DNA of 23,086 bases from a virus: IMG/VR virus record IMGVR_UViG_3300046454_000041, positions 1-23,086 of that record; one strand, 5' to 3'. The position numbers were made by a program, and so were the translations under genes. A model generated the notes under the pieces. The model did no database searches. It saw nothing but the letters and a program-made list of their open reading frames with translations, and was not told where the DNA came from. Positions 13,330 through 20,716 of this stretch are shown here, piece by piece; the first letter of the stretch is position 1, and the number at the start of each line of letters is the position of its first letter.

Positions 13330-15833
13330 GGCTTTTTGCCTTTCGGCTTGGCGGCGGCAGGCTTTGGCCGGGCTCTGGCGACCGCGATCGCCTTTTCCTT
13401 GTCCTTGTCGGCCAGCGCGTGCTCGTGGGCGTGGGCTTCAGCCTGCATGCCGCGCTCGTGCTGGTGGGCCGCGCCCTCGATCGCCATGGTGCGGTGGTCT
13501 TCCGCCTTGGTCTGCAGCACTTCTTTGGCCAGATTGACGGCGTTTTCCTTGGCTTTGGCCTGCAGCTCCTCTTGGTGGTGGGCGTCGTCCATATGCGTGC
13601 CCGCCACCTTCAGCTGCAGCTCCTTGGCGCGCGTCCCAGCGTTCTGCAATTCGGCCTGCGCCTTGGCTTGCGCGATCGTCATGTTGTGTTCGGCGACCGT
13701 CTGGCCGGTCTCGGCCTCCATGCGCTTGGTTTCGGCCATGTGGCGATCGACTTCGGTGTCCACCTGCCCGCCACCGGCGAGCCCTTGCCCCTGCGCCTCC
13801 GCCAGCAGGCTCTGGCTCTTGGCGTCGGCCACCTTGGCGTCGGCCTGCGCCTTGATCATCTGGGCCTGCGCCTGCGTCTGCTTGGCCTGCGTCTCGGCCT
13901 GCTGCTTGAGCAGCTCGGGCGGCGGCGCGGCCTGCGCCTGCGGAGGTGCCATGAACTGTTGCGGATTGGTGAAGCCGAGCGCCGACACCGCCGCGGTGTC
14001 GATCGCGATCGGGTCATAGAGCCCGGGGCTCTGCTGCTGCAGCTGCTTGAGCGCCATGATCTTCATGATGCGCTGGGCGTAGCTCGAGGTGTTGGGGTCG
14101 GCCTGCGGCGTCAGCTCGTTGTTGTTGAGCGCGGCGAGGAAAGTCTGCTCGTCCCATTGCGTGGCTGGCTTTTTGTTGGCGCGCCAGAACGCCTTGGGGT
14201 TTTCCTTGAAACAGCGGACCATCAGGCGAAATTCTTGCGCCTGCGCGGCGTGCATGCGCTTGTGGACCGCGTTCAGCACCTTGGTCGCCTGCTCGATCAG
14301 GGCGAGGATAGTGCCGACCGGGATGTCGGCCTTGCCCTCGCCGACCGGCATCTCGGCGGTGCCGCCAACACGCTGGCCAGTCTGCACCATGTTGTCGATC
14401 AGCTGCATCAGCGCCGGGCTCGGCGGCTGGTAAGGCAAGGGCATGATGGCCTGATTTATGGGTAGCCCGCCGGTCTTTACCAACGCGCCACCGCCCGGCG
14501 GCACGCGGAAGATATTGGTGTTCTGGCGAGCCCCCGTGTCTGCCATCAGGAAGCCGGGGAAACTGGCGAACATGCCAGCATCGAGCATTTCTCTCCATGC
14601 AGCCGTCGTTGCGTTGGTGGTGTTGCCAAGGATGTGCAGCAGGCCGAGGTCGTAGAAGCCCAGCCCGGGCACATAGGTGTATTTGACGAAATTCTCGCGC
14701 GCGACCGGCAATTTTCGCGTCTCTTCGTCAAAATTGCGGGTGACCGACAGCACTTGCTTCGACGACACGTCGATGGTGACGCAATAGGGCACCTCGAGGC
14801 CGGACACTTTGCCCTTGTGCTTGTGTTCGTAGCCCTTGATGTCCAGCTCGCAATAGCACTCGTAGATTTCCCGGTTGCGGTCATCCGGGCGCATCGAGCT
14901 GGGCGTGATGCCCTGCTGGTTGTTGGCCGCCTCCTTGGCCGCGTCGGTCTTGGGCTCGAGCGGCGTCGCCAGATCGATGTCGCGGTAAGCGCCGATGATC
15001 TGCATGCGCTTGACGGTGGACGGCTTCATCTGGATGCGATGGGTGACGCGCTTGGCGTTGGCTAGGTCGGTGGCGGCGTCGTTGACGATGAGGTCGTTGG
15101 CGTCAACCGATTCAGACACGGGCCGATTTCGTAGCGGACAATTATAAACTTTCTTGAACGAGGTGCCGCCGAATCCAAGCAGCAGAAACATCTTATCCGT
15201 GTCGGGATAATATTCAGTGGCGGTGACCGTAAGATAGTGGTTGAGGTCTTTCTGGAGCGCATTGGCCACCGTGTCTTGCTGGATATTGCCCTGATTGCCG
15301 TCGTCGCGGATCTTGACCGGGCCGTCGGTCGGCAGCATTTCCGAGCGGGCGTTGGCCTGAAAACGCAGCACGGCCTCCTGCAGCAGCGGGTGCCGCACCT
15401 TGGACATGCCTTCGACCGGAGCGCCGTCGGTCGAGCCGGACACGTTGGGCAGCTCGATCTTGAACCCGAGCAGCTTGATGCCTTGGGCGCGCTCCTCGAT
15501 CCAGTCGCTGCGGCTCTGCAGGTCGTCATCGACGCCGCGCAGCAGGTCGTCGGCGATGCGCGCCAGCTCGTTGTCTTCGATCTTGTCGGCTAGGTTGTCG
15601 AACCAGCCTGCGTTCTCGTCTTCCGGCGCGCCGATCAGCGGGTTGCCGTCGAGGGAGACAGTGACCGATCCATCGGCATGCTCGATCTTGATGACCGCGC
15701 CGGATTTATCGACTTCTGGCGCGCCTTCGTAATTCTCGTTGTCGTGCCTGATTGAGAGGCCGGGGGCGATCGCGCCGGGCACTCCCTCGTTGGTGACGCG
15801 GATAGAGGGTGACAGTCCCGGCACAAGCGGCAT
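13326..15833 (-). CDS. Portal protein (P22-like podovirus type)
   Basis: An 835-residue protein starting MPLVPGLSPSIRV, with GAGGA six bases before the ATG at 15833. Longer in-frame extensions give an Arg-rich, unlikely N-terminus. Recognisable portal segments are WFDNLADKIEDNELARIADD with SDWIEERAQGIKLLGFK (about 75-120), HPLLQEAVLRFQANARSEML (about 147-166), and the stem/crown region with GTAEMPVGEGKADIPVGTIL. It forms the dodecameric ring at the packaging vertex, docks the terminase and carries the tail adaptor. The last 190 residues are a Gln/Ala/Lys coiled coil (QQAETQAKQTQAQAQMIKAQ and on). This would extend a P22-type barrel into the capsid. Length is typical for such long portals. Confidence 0.85.
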   Translation of the reverse strand: MPLVPGLSPSIRVTNEGVPGAIAPGLSIRHDNENYEGAPEVDKSGAVIKIEHADGSVTVSLDGNPLIGAPEDENAGWFDNLADKIEDNELARIADDLLRGVDDDLQSRSDWIEERAQGIKLLGFKIELPNVSGSTDGAPVEGMSKVRHPLLQEAVLRFQANARSEMLPTDGPVKIRDDGNQGNIQQDTVANALQKDLNHYLTVTATEYYPDTDKMFLLLGFGGTSFKKVYNCPLRNRPVSESVDANDLIVNDAATDLANAKRVTHRIQMKPSTVKRMQIIGAYRDIDLATPLEPKTDAAKEAANNQQGITPSSMRPDDRNREIYECYCELDIKGYEHKHKGKVSGLEVPYCVTIDVSSKQVLSVTRNFDEETRKLPVARENFVKYTYVPGLGFYDLGLLHILGNTTNATTAAWREMLDAGMFASFPGFLMADTGARQNTNIFRVPPGGGALVKTGGLPINQAIMPLPYQPPSPALMQLIDNMVQTGQRVGGTAEMPVGEGKADIPVGTILALIEQATKVLNAVHKRMHAAQAQEFRLMVRCFKENPKAFWRANKKPATQWDEQTFLAALNNNELTPQADPNTSSYAQRIMKIMALKQLQQQSPGLYDPIAIDTAAVSALGFTNPQQFMAPPQAQAAPPPELLKQQAETQAKQTQAQAQMIKAQADAKVADAKSQSLLAEAQGQGLAGGGQVDTEVDRHMAETKRMEAETGQTVAEHNMTIAQAKAQAELQNAGTRAKELQLKVAGTHMDDAHHQEELQAKAKENAVNLAKEVLQTKAEDHRTMAIEGAAHQHERGMQAEAHAHEHALADKDKEKAIAVARARPKPAAAKPKGKKP

Positions 15834-15862
15834 GGCGCGTCCTCGAGGGATGTTTGGCCCGA

Positions 15863-16069
15863 CTATACGTCCAGATGGGGCTCCGGGTCCAGTTCGGCCT
15901 GAAAACGACGCAATCCCTCCTTGGCCGCGGCGTCTTCGTCGTCGGCGATGATGGTGTAGTCGCGCCTGTGCTCGTGTGACGGGTCCGAAACATAGACCTT
16001 CCACATCGACTTTGACGGCATGCCGCTGGGAAACACGAAACGATCGACAGTGGCCTGCGCTTTCATCAT
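15863..16069 (-). CDS. Small hypothetical protein, 68 aa
   Basis: A 68-residue protein opening MMKAQATVDRFVFPSG. It reads as a small mixed alpha/beta fold: SMWKVYVSDPSHEHRRDYTI is strand-turn-strand, and ADDEDAAAKEGLRRFQAEL is a helix. The pattern 'strand, A-x-D-x-x-A-A-K-E-G-L-x-R-F' is common in tiny phage proteins that resemble DpnD/PcfM-like domains, but no identity is claimed. The ATG at 16069 has AAGGG upstream and shares its A with the stop of the Gp49-type gene (TGATG). A 29-nt gap follows to the portal start. Confidence 0.6.
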   Translation of the reverse strand: MMKAQATVDRFVFPSGMPSKSMWKVYVSDPSHEHRRDYTIIADDEDAAAKEGLRRFQAELDPEPHLDV

Positions 16070-16773
16070 CACATACCCTTCAGGACGTTGCGGAGCACAT
16101 AGCCCTCGAGCGCCCAAATCTTGCGCCGGGCGTCGTCGAAGGCGATGCGCTTGGCGATGGTTTCATCGAAAGTCATCGGCGAGGAGCAGCCAGCCTCGCC
16201 GACGACGTGATAGCCGTTCATCAGCTCGATGGCGCAGATCATCAGCGTGCTGTCAGGAAAGCGATAGTATTTCACCTGACGGATGCGCTGGTCGATAATT
16301 TCCGGCGTAATACGCGGCGCAGTCTTGCCGCCTTCGCGGATCTGCATCTCAACCTGTTCTTCGGCTAACCTGCTCATAGGCTTTTCCTTCACATCGGAGC
16401 CGCCCCAGCCAAGGGCGTCAAGTTCGACTTGGCTGCTGGTTTTCCACCGCCAATCCTGCATTTCATCGTTGTAACGGTATTCGCCATCCCAGCCGCCGGT
16501 GTTGGTGGCGACAAACGCCTTGACGGGCTTGTCATGGGTCAGGCCCTTGCCGTGCAGCGGGCCGCCGTGGCAGACGCCGTTCAGGAAGCCATTAAGGTTC
16601 TTTTCAAAGACATTCGGCACGTCATTGCTCTCCCACAGCCATTTTTCAGTCGCGTCATGCCGGTACTGGCCAAGCGAAATCGGGCCCGGTGCCAACAGCT
16701 CCTTGGTCGGGAGGTGGTTGGCGTAGCACAGGCCATCCCATGGGCCGCCGTAGCATCTCCCGGCATAAGTCAC
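16069..16773 (-). CDS. Two CxGGPxxG modules joined to a Gp49-family domain
   Basis: A 234-residue protein from a GTG at 16773. It has GGGAG at good spacing and a GTGA overlap with the previous stop. Residues 6-49 (GRCYGGPWDGL to KWLWES) and 66-112 (GVCHGGPLHGK to WRWKTS) are two copies of one module with pattern G-x-C-x-G-G-P-x-x-G and a closing W-x-W. Residues 150-232 (RITPEIIDQRIRQVKYYRF, MNGYHVVGEAGCSSP, ARRKIWALEGYVLR) match the phage Gp49 family (PF13876, unknown function). An ATG at residue 133 (16377) has its own AAGGA eight bases upstream, so the Gp49 part may also be made alone. Confidence 0.7.
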   Translation of the reverse strand: MTYAGRCYGGPWDGLCYANHLPTKELLAPGPISLGQYRHDATEKWLWESNDVPNVFEKNLNGFLNGVCHGGPLHGKGLTHDKPVKAFVATNTGGWDGEYRYNDEMQDWRWKTSSQVELDALGWGGSDVKEKPMSRLAEEQVEMQIREGGKTAPRITPEIIDQRIRQVKYYRFPDSTLMICAIELMNGYHVVGEAGCSSPMTFDETIAKRIAFDDARRKIWALEGYVLRNVLKGM

Positions 16774-17057
16774 GCTTTCACTCCCACGCCGGTGATCAGC
16801 CGACAAGTGCCATGCGTGGTCGGCGCGACGGCGTCCGGTATCCACGACATGCAGCGCGTGGCGATGCAGTTCATGTTTTTCTGGATGTCCTCATCAGTCG
16901 CGCCGTAGGCCAGCCGCATGCCGCGAGAGTTGGCGACATGGGGGGTGCCGCTGACCGGCGGCACCGCAATGATCGTGATAAAAGGGCACCACAGCGTCTT
17001 CGCCACATCGATAGCAAGGCCACTGATCGGCGCGACTTTGTCAGAGATTTCGGTCAT
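16770..17057 (-). CDS. Hypothetical protein, 95 aa
   Basis: A 95-residue protein starting MTEISDKVAPISGLAIDVAK, with GGAG eight bases before the ATG at 17057. It has a hydrophobic stretch (LWCPFITIIAVPPVSG) too short and Pro-rich to be a clear membrane helix. A later polar part contains three cysteines (NMNCIATRCMSW, THGTCRL). It begins inside the last 17 nt of the preceding gene and ends in a GTGA overlap with the next one, so it belongs to the coupled accessory cluster between terL and portal. I do not recognise the family. Confidence 0.6.
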   Translation of the reverse strand: MTEISDKVAPISGLAIDVAKTLWCPFITIIAVPPVSGTPHVANSRGMRLAYGATDEDIQKNMNCIATRCMSWIPDAVAPTTHGTCRLITGVGVKA

Positions 17058-17253
17058 GATGCAGCTCCACCCAATTCCAGAAACCAGCCCCATCGTTGCA
17101 ATATTCATTGCCTTCAGGGGCCGAGACAAATCGCGAACCTGCTGTCATGCGAAGGCCCTGCCAAGGCCCGTCGCGACAGACGCCAATCCACAGCTTCACC
17201 GGCTCAAATGGCGGCACCGGCGTGAACAGCGGCGGCTTAAACTCGCCGCTCAC
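17041..17253 (-). CDS. Single CxDGPxxG-module small protein
   Basis: A 70-residue protein. A Pro-rich leader (FKPPLFTPVPPFEPVKLW) is followed by GVCRDGPWQGLRMTAGSRF and, after about 20 residues, YCNDGAGFWNWVEL. The C-x-x-GP-x-x-G start and W-x-W end match both modules of the protein at 16069-16773, so these are paralogues within one operon. The GTG at 17253 overlaps the previous stop as GTGA. A further upstream ATG at 17277 would add eight residues. Function is unknown. The conserved Cys and Trp suggest a small folded domain. Confidence 0.6.
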   Translation of the reverse strand: MSGEFKPPLFTPVPPFEPVKLWIGVCRDGPWQGLRMTAGSRFVSAPEGNEYCNDGAGFWNWVELHHDRNL

Positions 17254-17402
17254 TGCCTGAACCGCCCTTCGATCCACGATCTGGGCTTGCGCTCGCGCGT
17301 GGTGGCGACCGGCGGCTCTTCCTTGGCCGCGGCGCGCTTGGGCTCAGGCTCGCGACGCTGCGGCTTGGGATCAAACTTCGGGGTTTCTCTCTCGTGGCTC
17401 AT
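17250..17402 (-). CDS. Small charged protein, 50 aa
   Basis: A 50-residue, strongly charged and Pro-rich peptide (MSHERETPKFDPKPQRREPE, then PKRAAAKEEPP, ending RSWIEGRFRQ). It has GGAGAGG ideally placed before the ATG at 17402 and a GTGA overlap at its stop. The small size and disordered composition give no functional clue, and it could be a protein-binding or regulatory peptide. Support comes from the ribosome site and from the way it fills an otherwise empty interval in the operon. Confidence 0.5.
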   Translation of the reverse strand: MSHERETPKFDPKPQRREPEPKRAAAKEEPPVATTRERKPRSWIEGRFRQ

Positions 17403-17556
17403 GGCGCGCCTCTCCGTTTTTCGGTTTTTCGCCTGTCATAAAGGCAAAATACTTTTCTGCCGCCTCGATGACCTGCTGCGGCGGCAGCGTGCTCGCCAGA
17501 TTGTTGGCGAAGGCGAGCGCCTGCACGCGCAGTTGAATCTGCTGGTCTTCAGTCAC
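17371..17556 (-). CDS. Small helical hypothetical protein, 61 aa
   Basis: A 61-residue protein from a GTG at 17556. GGAGG lies eight bases upstream, and GTGA overlaps the stop of the Tad2-type gene. The sequence is helix (TEDQQIQLRVQALAFANNLA), then TLPPQQVIEAAEKYFAFMTG, then a basic disordered tail. The second helix, with V-x-x-A-x-x-Y-F-x-F-x-x-G, is a pattern I have seen in small phage proteins of unknown role. It overlaps the next gene by 32 nt. Confidence 0.6.
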   Translation of the reverse strand: MTEDQQIQLRVQALAFANNLASTLPPQQVIEAAEKYFAFMTGEKPKNGEARHEPRERNPEV

Positions 17557-18062
17557 GGCACAACCCTCCAGTCCTTGGCCAGCATGTCGCTCTGGCTTGC
17601 GAGCCAACCCATCAGCAGCTCGCCGGTGGCGGTCTTCATGATGATGCAGGGCAAAACTTTGACCGTGCCGCCGGGCTGCAGACGGGCGTAATCGCGGGCA
17701 GGCTTCGACCACAGCTTCTCGCTGTACACCTCGCGCGCTCCATTAACGCCGGACAGGGCGATCCACATATCCTTGCCGTTCCAGCCGTCGCGCTGCACCT
17801 TGAGACCGCTCTCCATCAGCAGGATGGCCGCGCCGAAGTCCATATTGACGCCTTGGATCGACGGCATGCGATCATTCTCGGCGACGTGGGCCAGCTCCTC
17901 CATATTCTGGCGCTGCTCGGGCGTCTGGAGCGGATGGCCTTCGTCCGGCTGCGTCGGCCCTGCGCCAAAGCCGCCCACGCCGTAGCCGCCCGGGTGCGTC
18001 TCGTCGAGCGCATCAGCAATCGAAGACTTGATATTCCCAACGCTGTGAGGGAAGCGTGACAT
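17553..18062 (-). CDS. Tad2-like Thoeris anti-defence protein (DUF2829) with N-terminal extension
   Basis: A 169-residue protein. Residues about 74-168 fit the DUF2829 / Tad2 family (PF11195): MDFGAAILLMESGLKVQRDG, then WNGKDMWIAL, then LPCIIMKTATGELLMGW, then LASQSDMLAKDWRVV. In characterised members, Tad2 assemblies bind the cyclic-ADP-ribose-type signal made by Thoeris TIR proteins and so stop the defence response. The first 70 residues are not part of the usual domain. They include a Gly-rich loop (HPGGYGVGGFGAGPTQPDEG) and a helix (PEQRQNMEELAHVAEN), so the protein is longer than typical Tad2. AGGAG before the ATG at 18062 decides the start. It lies 13 nt after terL. The ligand is not predictable here. 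Confidence 0.8.
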   Translation of the reverse strand: MSRFPHSVGNIKSSIADALDETHPGGYGVGGFGAGPTQPDEGHPLQTPEQRQNMEELAHVAENDRMPSIQGVNMDFGAAILLMESGLKVQRDGWNGKDMWIALSGVNGAREVYSEKLWSKPARDYARLQPGGTVKVLPCIIMKTATGELLMGWLASQSDMLAKDWRVVP

Positions 18063-18075
18063 TGGTGTTCTCCTG

Positions 18076-19704
18076 TCAAACCGAATACAGAGGCGGGGGC
18101 TGCTTAACATTATTGAAATCCATCTCGTTGGCAAGGTCAGCCAGATGCTCTTCCGAGCGAATTAGCAGGCCGGAATCGCGTAGGTGGCGGATGGCCTGAC
18201 TGACGGTGTCGGTCAAATCATCGTGCTTGGCCTTGGGAAAGCTGGCGACCTGCCGGATCACCAGCTCGGCCCATGATTTGTTGGGCGCATACACCATACC
18301 TTCGGCGAAGAAATGCTCGACGCTGTGCAGCCGCGACAGCTTGTCCTGATTGCCCGGGTTGATGAGGTGGACCGCCCATGGCTCATGCGCGTAGAGGCGG
18401 CGCAGCTCCTGCGACACCGATATGCCGCTGGCCTTGCTCTCGATCAGCAGACGATCGACCTTCATCGACTTGCAGGTTTCGGCCACCCGTTTGACCAGAT
18501 CATGGATCGACAGCCGGTCCTGCCATGCGAACATCAGCACGATCTTGCTCATGCCTTCAGGGCCGCCGCCCTTGGGCATCGGGAACGGCTTGCCGTAGCG
18601 ATCGGCCCCGCGCGTCGTCATCTTGTCGTGCTCGCCCGAGAACACGCCCCACACCGTCATGGCGCTATAGTCGTTCTGGGTCTTTTCGGTGTAGGCGGTG
18701 TCGATCGAGGCGAGAATAAAGTCGAGCGGCGGGTACTCGGGCTGGACCCACAGCAGCCAGTCGGCGTCCTTGACCACGCCGCCGCCTCGAGGGGTCGGCG
18801 CTTGCTGCATCTGCCCGGCGGTGGCGTAGGGCCCGAGGATCTTCTCGTCGCGATCGACCACCGCCAGCGGAAAGCGGGCCGGGAACAGCAGCTCGCCGTC
18901 GATCTGGCGCGGATCCTCGTAGCCCAGTCTGGTCCCGCAGGCCCGGTCGGGGTCGAAGCGCATCGGCAGCATGATGTGGTCGTAGCCCATGTCGCCGTCG
19001 AGGATGGTGCCGCTGACGTCGTTCTCGTGCACCCGCTGCATGACCACGATAATGGCGCTGGAGTCGGGCCGGTTGAGGCGGGTCGGCAGGGATTCGCGGA
19101 ACCACGTGCAGACGGTCTGGCGATCGGCGTCGCTGTCGCCGCCCTTGACGCTATGGGGGTCATCGACGATCACGATGTCGGCGCGCCAGCCGGTGACGCC
19201 GCCCGCGGCGACCGCCATGCGCCAGCCGGTGGCGGTGTTCTCGTAGCGCCGCTTGGCGTTCTGGTCGCTGGTCAGGATGACGCGATCGCCCCACAGATCC
19301 TGATACCACTCGCTCTCGATCAGGCGGCGCATCCGCATGTTGTCGCGCTCAGCCAGCTCGATGTTGTGGCTGACGGCGAGGATGCGCAGGTGCGCCTTGT
19401 TGCGCGGCCCCCACAGCCATGCCGGAAAGAACACGCCGACCAGCATCGACTTCATCATGCCGGGCGGGACGTTGATCAATAAACGATTGTAGACTTCGTC
19501 ATCGACGCGCTCCTCGCGCTCGATCGCCTCGAGATGCTGGCAGATGAAATCAATGTGCCAGTTGTGAAAATAGACCTGCCCGGGCTCGATGTGCTTCCAC
19601 GCCATCTTGACAAAATCAGCCAGACTGCGCTCGCACAGCTCCTTGTCGATCGACCGCTTCAGGGCGTGGGCGTCGATCGTTCTGGGCAGGCTGATTGTGG
19701 TCAC
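18076..19704 (-). CDS. terL: Terminase large subunit
   Basis: A 542-residue packaging motor. The ATPase half has a deviant Walker A (VPPGMMKSM, 79-87), Walker B with acidic pair (IVIVDD, 177-182), and a coupling-type segment (MQRVHENDVSG, 222-232). The nuclease half has the three acidic stations of the RNase-H-like fold: D335 in ASIDTAYT, E422 in IESKASG, and D495/D496/D499 in KHDDLTD. It cuts concatemeric DNA and drives it through the portal. The GTG start at 19704 has AAGG upstream and a GTGA overlap with the preceding 35-residue gene. Length is normal for the family. A packaging strategy (pac or cos) cannot be read with confidence. Confidence 0.93.
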   Translation of the reverse strand: MTTISLPRTIDAHALKRSIDKELCERSLADFVKMAWKHIEPGQVYFHNWHIDFICQHLEAIEREERVDDEVYNRLLINVPPGMMKSMLVGVFFPAWLWGPRNKAHLRILAVSHNIELAERDNMRMRRLIESEWYQDLWGDRVILTSDQNAKRRYENTATGWRMAVAAGGVTGWRADIVIVDDPHSVKGGDSDADRQTVCTWFRESLPTRLNRPDSSAIIVVMQRVHENDVSGTILDGDMGYDHIMLPMRFDPDRACGTRLGYEDPRQIDGELLFPARFPLAVVDRDEKILGPYATAGQMQQAPTPRGGGVVKDADWLLWVQPEYPPLDFILASIDTAYTEKTQNDYSAMTVWGVFSGEHDKMTTRGADRYGKPFPMPKGGGPEGMSKIVLMFAWQDRLSIHDLVKRVAETCKSMKVDRLLIESKASGISVSQELRRLYAHEPWAVHLINPGNQDKLSRLHSVEHFFAEGMVYAPNKSWAELVIRQVASFPKAKHDDLTDTVSQAIRHLRDSGLLIRSEEHLADLANEMDFNNVKQPPPLYSV

Positions 19705-19808
19705 TTCAGGGCCTTCTTAATGGCATGGTATGCCGCCTCGAGCCCAACGCCGATACTGAACAGCACGATAACAGCCAGCACCGGCCACAGGGCGTCAGTC
19801 ATGGTCAT
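19701..19808 (-). CDS. Tiny single-helix membrane peptide, 35 aa
   Basis: A 35-residue peptide MTMTDALWPVLAV...AIKKALK. It has one hydrophobic helix (about residues 8-24) and a basic C-terminus. Its ATG at 19808 overlaps the previous stop as ATGA, and its TGA overlaps the GTG of terL as GTGA, so it is tightly coupled on both sides. The topology resembles very small phage membrane peptides. A spanin or holin accessory role is conceivable but unsupported. The repeated ends (IEALK and KKALK just before each stop) suggest the junction was duplicated. Confidence 0.5.
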   Translation of the reverse strand: MTMTDALWPVLAVIVLFSIGVGLEAAYHAIKKALK

Positions 19809-20011
19809 TTCAGGGCTTCAATGCGTTTGTGCGCCTCGTCGAGGCCCAGCCGCAGCCACGCCGGGTCGGCGCAGACATGCGTCCAAAACTCGTGCCGCGC
19901 GCCCTCGAGCGTCTCATGGCGCACCTTGATCAGCGGCCACGTGATGTCGGTGTCAACGCTGCGCTTGAGGCCAGCCCACCAGTCAAGGATCTTGTTCAAC
20001 ACATCGACCAT
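19805..20011 (-). CDS. Small hypothetical protein, 68 aa
   Basis: A 68-residue, Trp-rich helical protein (MVDVLNKILDWWAGLKRSVD, then ITWPLIKVRHETLEGARHEF, ending GLDEAHKRIEALK). A strong GGAGG lies before the ATG at 20011. The amphipathic N-terminal helix could sit on a membrane or on another protein. It overlaps the preceding gene by 29 nt and lies in the string of three small genes between the two terminase subunits. I do not recognise the family. Confidence 0.6.
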   Translation of the reverse strand: MVDVLNKILDWWAGLKRSVDTDITWPLIKVRHETLEGARHEFWTHVCADPAWLRLGLDEAHKRIEALK

Positions 20012-20195
20012 GGCTGTCCTCCGTGGCGTTGACGCTGACTTCCTTGATGACGAAGGCGCGCGCTGGCTCGTCCTTGCCGGTCTCCCAGCCGCGCAGAATC
20101 CAGCAGGCACCGTTCCACTCAAGGCCCAGCGGCATCACGCTGGTCTTCTCGCCGTCTATATCGACCGTGATGCGGGTCTTAATCGGTGTCGTCAT
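19983..20195 (-). CDS. Small beta-rich hypothetical protein, 70 aa
   Basis: A 70-residue protein (MTTPIKTRITVDIDGEKTSV, then LGLEWNGACWILRGWETGKD, then ARAFVIKEVSVNATED). It reads as alternating beta strands with a Trp-rich centre, a compact single-domain design. GGGAG and GAGG lie before the ATG at 20195, and the first codons lie inside the end of terS (17-nt overlap). The role is unknown. Packaging-gene neighbours do not by themselves imply a packaging job. Confidence 0.6.
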   Translation of the reverse strand: MTTPIKTRITVDIDGEKTSVMPLGLEWNGACWILRGWETGKDEPARAFVIKEVSVNATEDSHGRCVEQDP

Positions 20196-20709
20196 CCTCG
20201 TCGCTCCCCTCGACCACGTCAACGATCGAAGCCAGAGCCGCCCGGGCCGCATGCAGCTCCGGCGTGCTCAGATGGCTGACGTCGAGCTGCTGCACCGCCT
20301 TGACGGTGGCGTTGATGTTCTGCTCGAGGATCTTGCGCTCGCCCCAGTCCCGCGGGTTGAGCTTGCCCGCCAGCCACTGCCGGGCGGCGATCATGATCTT
20401 GCGGTCTTCGGGATCGACCGTCAGGTCGTCGGCCACCTCGAGAATCTCCTGCGCCGCCTTTTCGGCCCGCATGTGCATGGCGTCGTAATAGATGACTTTG
20501 AAATCAGGGTGCTCGTTGAGCCAGTAGCGCATCTGGCGGGCGCTCGGGGCCCATGGCTCTTCGATGGCGATGCGGTCGAGGGTGCGGCCCGAGGCCACTT
20601 CGTCACAGATTCGCTCGGCGACGAAGGGCGAATAGACCGCACGCCACGGCAGTTTGTATTCGCAGGGATCCTTGCGCGGCGTGCGGTAAACGAGAGGAGG
20701 TGTGCCCAT
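20179..20709 (-). CDS. terS: Terminase small subunit
   Basis: A 176-residue protein upstream of terL. The N-terminal part (about 25-75) is a helix-turn-helix module: FVAERICDEVASGRTLDRIA, then APSARQMRYWLNEHPDFKV. The central helices (about 76-120) carry YYDAMHMRAEKAAQEILEVA and KIMIAARQWLAGKLNPRDWG, which is the oligomerisation signature of this terS class. The tail is acidic (EGSDEDDDTD). It recognises viral DNA and hands it to TerL. The ATG at 20709 has no Shine-Dalgarno sequence and lies about eight bases after a -10 box, so the message may be leaderless. A copy of the phage operator lies in that promoter, unlike for the other genes between the terminases and the portal. Confidence 0.85.
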   Translation of the reverse strand: MGTPPLVYRTPRKDPCEYKLPWRAVYSPFVAERICDEVASGRTLDRIAIEEPWAPSARQMRYWLNEHPDFKVIYYDAMHMRAEKAAQEILEVADDLTVDPEDRKIMIAARQWLAGKLNPRDWGERKILEQNINATVKAVQQLDVSHLSTPELHAARAALASIVDVVEGSDEDDDTD

Positions 20710-20716
20710 GCGCCCG

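Noticed and set aside
12628-14019. Plus-strand open frame of 463 codons
   Set aside because: It is antisense to the polyvalent and portal genes, which have clear protein signatures. Its composition is typical of a GC-rich shadow frame, and no promoter or ribosome site precedes it.
15834-16004. N-terminal extension of the portal frame to 16004
   Set aside because: The extension reads as Arg/His-rich text overlapping the 68-residue gene. The ATG at 15833 has a good GAGGA site and a natural protein start.
18313-19482. Plus-strand open frame of 389 codons
   Set aside because: It runs fully antisense to the terminase large subunit. The peptide is His/Val/Arg-rich without any family pattern.
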